The notes beneath the pieces are model-generated. The model was given only the letters and a program-made list of their open reading frames with translations, ran no database searches and was not told the origin of the DNA. Position numbers and translations under genes: made by a program. Source: Apoderus coryli (taxonomy: Eukaryota > Arthropoda > Insecta > Coleoptera > Attelabidae). Taken from it: a stretch of DNA of 64,000 bases. Numbering within the stretch: position 1 is the stretch's first letter; each line of letters opens with the position of its first letter. Shown piece after piece: positions 56,250-64,000 of the stretch. The stretch covers positions 43,181,902 through 43,245,901 of the forward strand of contig OU452198.1 of NCBI GenBank assembly GCA_911728435.2, in the 5' to 3' direction.

Positions 56250-57660
56250 AGAGTCTAAATTCCCTAATAAAAATCTACGGGTATAGACAGTATTCCGATA
56301 AAGGTATTAAAGGAATCTTCTGACGTGTTCTGTCCCATAATAGCGGAGTTGTCGAGTATGTCTGTACATCATGGGAGATTTCCGGAGCAACTGAAGAGGT
56401 CCGTTATCATCCCATTACATAAAAAGGGTGACCAGAAAGCCATCGCAAATTATAGGCCAATAGCTTTAATAAGCACTGTGTCGAAGGTGATTGAGAAGCT
56501 GGTGGCCGAGAGAATTTTTGAATTTTTAAGCCAGTGTTATGTGTTAAGCGGTTGTCAGCACGGATTTAGACAAGGTTTTTCCACCGAAACCTGTACCATC
56601 GAATTTGTTCAACAGGTTCATGATCTGATTGATAACGGCTCCCATGTAGTGGCTCTTTTCTTCGATTTGTCCAGCGCATTTGACGTTGTTGATAGAGACT
56701 TTCTATGCCTAAAATTAGAACAAGTTGGCATACGTGGACCGATCAATCAGTCGATACATTCTTATTTGGAGGACCGAAAAATCGCGGTTAAAATTGAATC
56801 TGTTGTATCAGACTTCTTAAATGTTGATCTGGGCACTCCTCAGGGAACTATACTGGGCCCATTGCTATTTTTAATTTATATTAACGATCTTCCTGCAAAT
56901 ATCACACACGGTTTTCAGTACATGTATGCTGATGACACCACTCTTTTATTATCTGACAGGGACCCTGAAATTCTAAAACATAAGATAAATGTCACGCTCG
57001 ATGAGTTTCGAATGTGGTGTCGGAGTAACAGGCTGATGATCAACTTTGACAAAACAGTTGCTATACACTTTAATAAATTCAGAACATTGGATCTCAACAT
57101 AAACTTTAATCATATCCATCTTCCTCTATCAGATTCTGCTAAACTGCTAGGAGTTTTTGTTGATCCGGACTTCAGCTGGGTAACGCATATAGACCACCTT
57201 TGTAAAAAACTTAATACATCTTTATATATCATTAATTCGCTGAAGACTTGCATGAGTGTGCATGTCTTACTTTCAATATATTATGCATTGATCTAGTCAG
57301 CAATTGCGTATGGTATAGTGGTCTGGGGTAGGTCTAGTATGATTGACAGAGTGTTTATACTACAAAAACGAGCAGTGCGTTGCATTTTTAATATTCCTTT
57401 TAGGGGTACTTGTAGGGAGTTTTTTAAGCAAAATCACCAAAAAACTGCTACTATCCAGTTCACCAAGTACCGTTCTCCACTAACCTATCCTTTAGTGATG
57501 TTTCACTTGATTGTTGCCTTAAATGAATTAATATTTAAAAATAAGCTGAAGAACTTTCTAATATCATGGACTTTTCACACACTGCAGGAGTTTGCTGAAT
57601 CCTGTGCAAACCAGTAGCATTGCTGCTGTTATTTATAAGGTTAGCAATCCAATTGTAGTT
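56250..57660 (+). mobile_element. Jockey-like LINE RT, one amber stop
   Basis: ORF 56325-57296 carries a full RT core: [63 protein letters not shown] (catalytic Asps intact), LLGVFVDPDFSW. A single in-frame TAG at 57294-57296 separates it from the C-terminal piece SAIAYGIVVWGRSS...LQKRAVRCIF (to 57617). The 5' end, with endonuclease, is missing. It lies upstream of Wdr62 on the other strand. Confidence 0.88.
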
Positions 57661-57669
57661 CTTGTTTTT

Positions 57670-58290
57670 TCTTTAGTTTTTTATGGATTTTAGACATGTA
57701 TGTTGCATGGTTGTATTTTTGTATTAATTACTCTTTAGGTGTTTTTATACGCACCAGCACTGCTTAAAACGGCATAGATACATGATGGTCGATGTAACAG
57801 AAAAAGGTGAAAAATATATTACTTAATTAGGTTTTACTCGCAAATATACATATGCACTCCACTGGCGTATATTAAGTGCATATATATAAGTATATATATT
57901 TTTATTGCTTCATTCATTCCAAAAAACGTTTAGGTATTTATTGCAAAGGTATAAGTACGATATTATAGATAAACATTGTTGTTGATATTTGGACATACTT
58001 ATTATTATACTTTTTATTTATTATTGATTATTTTTGATTTTAATAAAACAACAGAAGCAATTTTACAAAAAGGCAACATTACTTTAAACCAAAAATTATA
58101 AATCTCGATAGAAAATACAAAAGGAAACAACTATTTCAAATAAAAATTTTACTGAATACGGACACTTTTGGACATTTCTAATAAAACATGTCAAAGTTGA
58201 CAGGTAAAGTAAGTCGCACAACTGCTGTGAGTTCTTACCTAATTTATGGGTTTTAGATAAGCCAAAACTAACTGCATCATCCAATTTCAC
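57670..58290. other. Nothing assigned
   Basis: AT-rich sequence after the LINE 3' end; no ORF or repeat recognised. Confidence 0.4.
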
Positions 58291-58299
58291 TTTCGGTAC

Positions 58300-58540
58300 T
58301 CATGGTGCAGACTTATCGATAGTGGGAACCTTCGATAGTTATCGATATATTTTTAATTAATTAAGAAACTAATAAAAATGTATGAATGACAGAAAATTTA
58401 TGAAACATATTGTCAAACTAAGAGGACATTTCTTCCCGTGTATCATATGCCATAAAATTAATGTTTGATATTTAGAAAAGTAAAAGTATCGATAATATTC
58501 CACGGATATCGATAGCGGTGTCGATAGTTCTCCACCACTA
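58300..58540. mobile_element. 241-bp hAT MITE with TATCGATA motifs
   Basis: Flanked by the exact 8-bp duplication TTCGGTAC (58292-58299, 58541-58548). Ends TCATGGTGCAGA and the complement of TAGTGGTGGAGA. Several TATCGATA/ATCGATA motifs in both flanks. No ORF. Confidence 0.82.
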
Positions 58541-58629
58541 TTCGGTACGCGTAATTTTATAAAAGTTGCTCAAAGCCGTGGAAGTATAATAAATAGTGGC
58601 AATTAAGTGAAAACATATAGGCACTGCAG

Positions 58630-58958
58630 AGATGTACAACCCAAAAATGTTTTCAATTATACAGGGTAGTAAATAAATGCCGCTCTAAAAGACAAAAAAA
58701 AATGCCTAGCTCCAGTAGATTTTGAACTATTTGTAAATAAGGGTTAATTTTTACATAAATTTAAGGCGTTGTGGTCCATTTGATTTCCTTTCTTTTCTCC
58801 GTTCTACTATATTCCATTGACTCCTGATTTGTAACTTTTCAGGGTGGTCACATTTTCTAAATCTGCTTAAATTCTAGAAGAAAAACAAAGGTCTGCAGCG
58901 CGTTTGTGAACTACCCTGTATAATTGAAAACATTGTGGGTATTGTACATCTTTTCAGT
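58630..58958. mobile_element. Small inverted-repeat element
   Basis: Arms of roughly 45 bp: GATGTACAACCCAAAAATG, TTTTCAATTATACAGGGTAG at 58632-58670, and the complement at 58912-58955. CAGGGTAGT/ACTACCCTG next to TA may mark an inner nested end. About 230 bp of unrelated centre. Confidence 0.65.
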
Positions 58959-58959
58959 G

Positions 58960-59960
58960 CTAAAAAGTTTTGTAAAAGATTTTTTTTTAACAATTTAAAT
59001 AAATCAGGGTGTAGGAAGAGCGATTTGTTAAACATACAAGACAGAAAAGTGTGGCATATCAAAGTTATATTTTTTTAAATGGAACACCCAGTATTTTTTG
59101 GATTTTTTGAAGACTTAAGATAAAATAAAGTAAAGTTATTGTTATACTCCCTATACCTAAATCTACCCGTTCGGCCAATTTTTGCGTTTTTTGCAAAAAA
59201 ATAGGGTCATTTTGAAAAACATTCAGCGTAGGTTTATAATATGTTGCCGTGTTGGAGCGGCAAGGAAAAATATGGTATACTTTTATACAAATGAACATAC
59301 AATTATTGTTAATACATAAAGGATTTTTAAAATATCGTAGGACATGTATTGTTATGAAAAGTTAAAAGGGTGCGCCTATGGACGGCTGCGGTCGGTATTG
59401 ATATTACAAAAGTATATCGAGTTGTGGTTTTTTATATCATTTTAAACAAAAATTAGAAAGAGTATAATAACTATGTGACAAAATTCTTTTATTAACCTGA
59501 ATATATTTTTTTTCACTTTGAGAATTAAGTCATGATTTCAATTAATCCAACCCTGTTGCAACGCCTATTTTACTATCTTTAAATAAACAAAAAACTTGTT
59601 CAAAATAACCACTACTTTACTTTTACACAATGTTTTTTTAGAATTTATTACAACTAAGTGTATTTAACTAACGGTAAACTTACTTAGTCTTGATGAAGAA
59701 ACAATAGAACTAAAATTAAAAGGACAAGCAACAACTAAATACCTACATTTTTCATGTAGTTACAGTTGTATGTAATTATGGGTAATAATTTTTAAATTGC
59801 GACACACCCTCTGTCATTATTGGGTAATAACAATCATAATCATTAATCCAAAATTACGAATCCATTCTTTATAGGGTGTCCAAAGTAAAAGAGTTTGTTA
59901 CAACAATCGCTCGTCACGGAACTCATTTTTGGGAACAGGTTATAATCGCTCTAGACCAGG
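58960..59960. other. Nothing assigned
   Basis: AT-rich, low-complexity runs and no recognisable gene; the two short minus-strand ORFs near 58900-59290 have no homology I can name. Confidence 0.4.
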
Positions 59961-60663
59961 TACGAGGGTTGCCTTTTATATTTCGGGATTTGGCAACCCT
60001 GGTGATGCAATCTGGCAACTGACAGCTCTATCGTAAAGTTGGACATTTTTGAGGTTATACGTACTCAGAACGTTTTGACATACGACCGCTATTTGTGTTG
60101 TTTACAGTAACTTAAAAGATTCATCTTGGCCCAAAAAATGGAATTAAATCGTGAACATTTTCTTGCGATTATTTTTTACAACTTTCGACGTGGATGGATG
60201 AACTTAATTCAATTTTTGGCGATGAAGCTCCATCAAAGACCAGTGTTTATCGGTGGTATGGTGAATTCAATCGTGGTCGAAGTTCACTCCAAGACGAATT
60301 TCGTGAAGAGCGTCCAAAATGAGTTGTTGTTCCGAAAACCATTGAACCGGTGCGCGAACTGATATTGCAAGATCGTCATGTGACCTTACAAGAGATTGAG
60401 ACAACCTTAGGCATTAGTGGGACCAGCATACATTCAATATTGCATAAACATTTGACTGTCAAAAAAATTTGTTCCCACACAATTTGTCAATCGCTCAAAA
60501 AAAGGCTCGTGTCGATTGGTCGAAAGAAATGCTCAAAAAATACGATCGCGGTGCTTCGAAACACGTCTATGACATCGTGGCAGATGATGAATCGTGGATT
60601 TACGCGTATGAACCCGAAAGTTAACAGCAGTCGACTGTATGTGTGTTTCAAGCTGATCCAAAT

Positions 60664-60869
60664 CACGCTGGAGGAGTCATCGGACCATTTTTGTTCGAGA
60701 ATACCGCTGGTTAAACCACAACAGTGGACTGTGCGCGCTATAGGGCCATGTTTTTTCTGCCACAATTGGACGAATTAGGACTGAGGGACATGTGGTTCCA
60801 ACAGGGCAGAGCAACGGCACACACTGCGCGAGCCACAACCGATATTCTGAAGCCAGCGTTCCCGGGTGG
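60664..60869 (+). pseudogene. Second transposase fragment inside the mariner
   Basis: GGVIGPFLFENTAG, then (with a frame change) [18 protein letters not shown] and [19 protein letters not shown]. This is the second-Asp region of a different mariner/Tc1-like family from the host element, at the equivalent place in the protein. It joins RIOK1 sequence at 60870. Confidence 0.78.
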
Positions 60870-61226
60870 CCTGCTCCTTTGTTAAAAGACGTGGAACTTG
60901 CCCAGTCGAAAATTCGTGAAATCTACAAAGACATTGTAATGATTATGTGGAAAATCTATAATAAATGCAAATTAGTCCATGCTGATTTGTCAGAATTCAA
61001 CATGTTGTACCACAATGGTGAAATATTTCTAATTGATGTATCACAAAGTGTTGAATACGATCATCCACATGCACTAGAGTTTCTACGAAAGGACTGCACG
61101 AATATTACAGATTATTTCAGGAAACATGATGTCGCAACCTTAAGTGTTAAAGAGTTGTTCGATTTCATTACAGATCCATCGATACATGACAATAATGTCG
61201 AGGAATGTTTGGATAAACTAGCAGAA
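60870..61226 (+). pseudogene. Riok1: RIOK1 (RIO kinase 1) gene fragment inside the mariner
   Basis: About 118 codons with no stop or frameshift: [20 protein letters not shown], then [20 protein letters not shown] (catalytic loop, Asp of HADLSEFN), [20 protein letters not shown] (metal-binding Asp of IDVSQS) and [13 protein letters not shown]. This is the C-lobe of the atypical kinase that acts in 40S maturation. No intron is seen. N-lobe and C-terminal tail are missing, so no active kinase is expected. The open frame runs upstream to 60792 into transposase sequence, and 3' into mariner sequence in a different frame. A spliced-RNA origin is likely but unproved. Confidence 0.9.
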
Positions 61227-62389
61227 TCCAAATCCAACAAAAGTTGTTCGCGCACGAAGTACTTCCAAGCAAATGGTCGCGTGTTTGTTCGGAACAACTG
61301 GACATGTCGCAACCGTACCACTAGAACAACGCAGAATAGTCAATTCTGAGTGGTACACAACCACTTGTTTGCCAGTTGTCTTCCAAGAAATCAGGAAAAC
61401 CAACCGCCGAAGACGGATCACTCTTCACCACGACAATGCGAGCTCTCACACATCGTCTCAAACAACTGCATTTTTGAGCACCCAAAACATCGATTTGATG
61501 AATCATGCGTCGTATAGTCCTGCCTTGGTCCCGAATGACTTCTTTTTATTCCTGTACGTAAAAAACAAACTTTTCAGAATGCATGTTTTGGAGATACCTC
61601 AATCAGAGTGGCAAAAGTGCTTCGACAAAAGGTTCAAACGCATACAAAAGTGTATAGATCTTCATGGGGAATATTTTGAAAAACAATAAAGTGATTTTCG
61701 ATGATTAATATTTGTTTTTGTTCTCTAATCCGGAAATATAAAAAGCAACCCTTGTATAAGGTTTGGTTTCTGTTTTTTTCTTTCTATTTTTTATGTATAC
61801 CCTCGTATACTCATATCTCATTTTTTTTTAGCGCGTTCACAATACTTTCCTGTGGGGGAAAGTAAAATGAATGTTGACAGCAGTGAATTGGAAAGGGTAA
61901 TTTTGTTGATTGTCGACGGATGCGTTTAAGACTTAATAATAATATACTGACCGAAGAACAAATTTATTTGGTTCAATGCTATGGAATCGGTGAGAGATCA
62001 TTAATTAGTATTTAATGAAAAATATCCGATTACTGAAGTAAGCAAGCTCGGCGACTGGTCAAAAGATTTTTGATAACTGAAAGTATTATTGATAAAAAGA
62101 AAGAAAAGATGAAACTGGATGACAATAATGTAGGTAAGCTAGTTGATCTTCATTCGTTAGAAGGAAATACGAAAATATGTGTCGAAGAAGAAATAGGGAT
62201 ATCAGCAGAAGTCTCGGCAGAAGTCAATCGCAAAAAATTTTGAAAGTGAGCAAAAGTCAAATTTTCCCATACATTAGAAGACAGCGATGAAGCAAAAAGA
62301 CTAGTTTGATTTTAAATAAAATAATGTTAAGTACATAAAAACAAAAATCGCAATTGTTACAAACTTATCTAAGGTCAACTCATAAAAAA

Positions 62390-62860
62390 AATTACTTTAA
62401 CAAATGTTCAAAATTTTGACCTTGAACTTCTAAACACTGTTCACATCTCAAAATTAATTGTTCATATGTTGCCCACCGAATAGATGGTTGACTCAAATTG
62501 GCAAATGCATTCCGAACTCTTTGCGTACAGTCCTCTTTAGTGGTCTAATGCCTGCTTTACACTTTATTTTTCATCGTCCTCCAGATATAATAATCGATCG
62601 CTTTTAGAAAATCCAGACTCCACTGCAAATTTTCTCAGATATATTGTAGGATATGGCGTGAAGTACCCCAGTATAGCTATTTCTACAGCTTCATCGTCAC
62701 AAATAAGTTTCCTTCCTTTTATTTTTGTCGTTACGGGTCCGAAATTTTTGAAATTATCTATTATCCGTTTAACAACTTTTGGTGATGGTCTGTGTTTTTC
62801 TGGGTACCTGGCAGCAAATGTATCCCACGTTTGCGACATCACTCTGTCACATTATCCATA
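62390..62860 (-). pseudogene. Tc1/mariner transposase, ends only
   Basis: 62842-62564: MSQTWDTFAARYPEKHRPSP, KVVKRIIDNFKNFGPV, a helix-turn-helix N-terminus. About 62545-62395: CTQRVRNAFANLSQPSIRWA, then LRCEQCLEVQGQNFEHLLK, a transposase C-terminus. The catalytic core between them is deleted, as in MITE-like derivatives. Confidence 0.7.
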
Positions 62861-62936
62861 AATAAAAAACAAATTTAGATAGTATTCGTTAGTATAATTT
62901 ATACGCCCGCCATGATTATTACAACTAATTAATATC

Positions 62937-63231
62937 TACAATTTGTCATAATTGTTGATTATTTTTGTCAAGTGTCATATTTATTTGCTATCTAAAGCCA
63001 TCATGGCCAACTAAAATCAATTAAATTTCAAATTCATATCACTAGTGTAATAGAAAAATGTAAAATTGCCAATATTTTGAAAACTATCAGTTTTTGGGAT
63101 AGACATCCTTTCATAAACTTGCCCTTATTTTTGATGCAAAAAAATATAAAATGGGGAGTTGCCATTTAAAAAATTTGATTTTGACACTTTTTTCAATTTG
63201 ATTTTTTACCAATTTTTTCAAATACCCTGTA
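62937..63231. repeat. 300-bp TE end, copy 2 (inverted relative to 21647)
   Basis: CTATCTAAAGCCATCATGGC, ATAGACATCCTTTCATAAAC, and the end TTTTTTCAAATACCCTG. It lies about 75 bp from the transposase N-terminal fragment, so it may be that element's terminal region. Confidence 0.85.
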
Positions 63232-63239
63232 TTGATATT

Positions 63240-64000
63240 TACTAAAAAAATATACGTAGGCGCCTAAAGTAGATCTATATCTCCTAGGATATTCTAACAA
63301 ATTAAATTATTAAAGCTTCCATATAATAGAAAATTGTCATTATTCTTTATTCTGAAAACGTCATTTTTGACATAAAATTTCAAATATTTGGAAAACGGCT
63401 GGCGATAGGTATAACATATTATGCATGAAATATGTTTAGAATTACAAGGAGAATCCAAAAAAAATATAATTTATATAGAGTCGTATTTGAAATAAGGAAG
63501 TTGACACCCATTTCCGGTATAACCGGAAGTGCTAGAGTATTGAAAACATTTTAGCCGAATTGGCCCCATCGACCTAAGTACTACACCAGATTTTCAGATT
63601 GTTCCACAGTGTAGTTTCTCCATAATCGAACGAATGCCTTCCCGGTGGAGCACCCGGTATGTTTTTTTTAATAATTAATAAATCGTACCCCCACAATTAC
63701 AATACAAAAAAAAAACCCGCTTGGGGCCCCATGACCACTAAAACCGGCCCTGCAAAATAGTTATAATAATTTAAAACAAAGATAGTAATTCAAACCAAAG
63801 ATGTTATAAGAAAAGTGATAAAACTAGTCCGAATTGCCGAATAGTTTATAAATTTAGATTACAACGTTCACAAAATTTCATTATCCAAATGGTTTTGGAC
63901 AGTCCCAAAAATTCATGTGTTCAAGTTCAATAATAGCGAAATGGGGGATTATAAATCATACTGCATACTACTCAAGTTAAGTAGGTATTAATATAGACGC
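63240..64000. other. Nothing assigned
   Basis: AT-rich sequence with no ORF of note and no repeat recognised from elsewhere in the window. Confidence 0.4.

Larger units (their letters stand above)
60657..61233. repeat. 7-bp direct repeats bounding the insert
   Basis: TCCAAAT at 60657-60663 and 61227-61233. Joining the mariner across one copy restores the expected transposase reading (DPN then PTKVVRA). It may be a target-site duplication or microhomology. Confidence 0.8.
59963..61754 (+). mobile_element. Mariner element with a chimeric 563-bp insert
   Basis: TIRs CGAGGGTTGCCTTTTATATT (59963) and the complement of CAAGGGTTGCTTTTTATATT (ending 61754), each next to TA (59961-59962, 61755-61756). 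Transposase pieces: MELNREHFLAIIFYNFRRG (from 60138), RELILQDRHVTLQEIETTLG (60353), then the catalytic D region near 60580. After the insert come [29 protein letters not shown] and PALVPNDFFLF, ending HGEYFEKQ at 61689. Several frameshifts. Without the insert the element would be about 1.22 kb, close to mariner size (about 1.3 kb). Confidence 0.9.

Noticed and set aside
56044..56250. 68-codon minus-strand ORF before the LINE
   Set aside because: No homology recognised, no splice or start context; probably chance in LINE or flanking DNA.
60792..61349. A functional kinase gene in the mariner
   Set aside because: Only the C-lobe of RIOK1 is present; the ATP-binding N-lobe is missing, and the frame starts in transposase sequence and ends out of frame in mariner.

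Overview
The window is nuclear DNA of a metazoan, most likely an insect: it is AT-rich, split by GT-AG introns, and crowded with Jockey/CR1-, I/R1- and RTE-like LINEs, mariner/Tc1, hAT and Crypton-like elements. I could not fix the order or species. No bacterial operons, CRISPR arrays, rRNA or tRNA genes were seen.

The one clear host gene is on the minus strand: an ortholog of WDR62/MAPKBP1, the WD40 scaffold of JNK signalling and spindle poles. I joined 21 exons by hand, from the start codon at 55516 down to 3408. Every splice phase agrees, giving 3258 nt or 1086 codons. The C-terminus lies beyond the left edge. Introns are either tiny (53-110 bp) or swollen by transposons: intron 1 is 22.7 kb, intron 2 is 10.4 kb, and introns 6, 11, 12 and 17 are 2.3-4.8 kb. 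Most of the window is therefore transcribed intron packed with mobile DNA.

Layout. 0.5-3.0 kb: broken LINE. 3.4-8.9 kb: 3' exons, with LINE remains and a long hairpin in intron 17. 9.5-13.9 kb: a 174-bp satellite array with a six-monomer higher-order repeat, inside intron 12 and between inverted hAT-like ends. 14-22 kb: central exons with more LINE pieces. 23.4-26.8 kb: an apparently intact hAT transposon with 8-bp target duplication, sitting in a repeat whose neighbouring copies form a 309-bp-arm palindrome. 27.8-32.2 kb: a 500-bp TIR element and a 2-kb foldback element. 33.3-37 kb: nested elements, including a degenerate Crypton-like tyrosine recombinase with structured 3' DNA and a solo LTR. 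38-55 kb: MITEs, a non-autonomous hAT, several LINE fragments, then exon 1.

56-64 kb lies upstream of the gene. It holds a LINE reverse transcriptase, hAT and TIR MITEs, and a mariner element whose transposase gene is split by a 563-bp insert. That insert joins a piece of a second transposase to an uninterrupted fragment of the host RIO kinase RIOK1. This mariner/RIOK1 chimera and the higher-order satellite in the WDR62 intron are the two most unusual things in the window.
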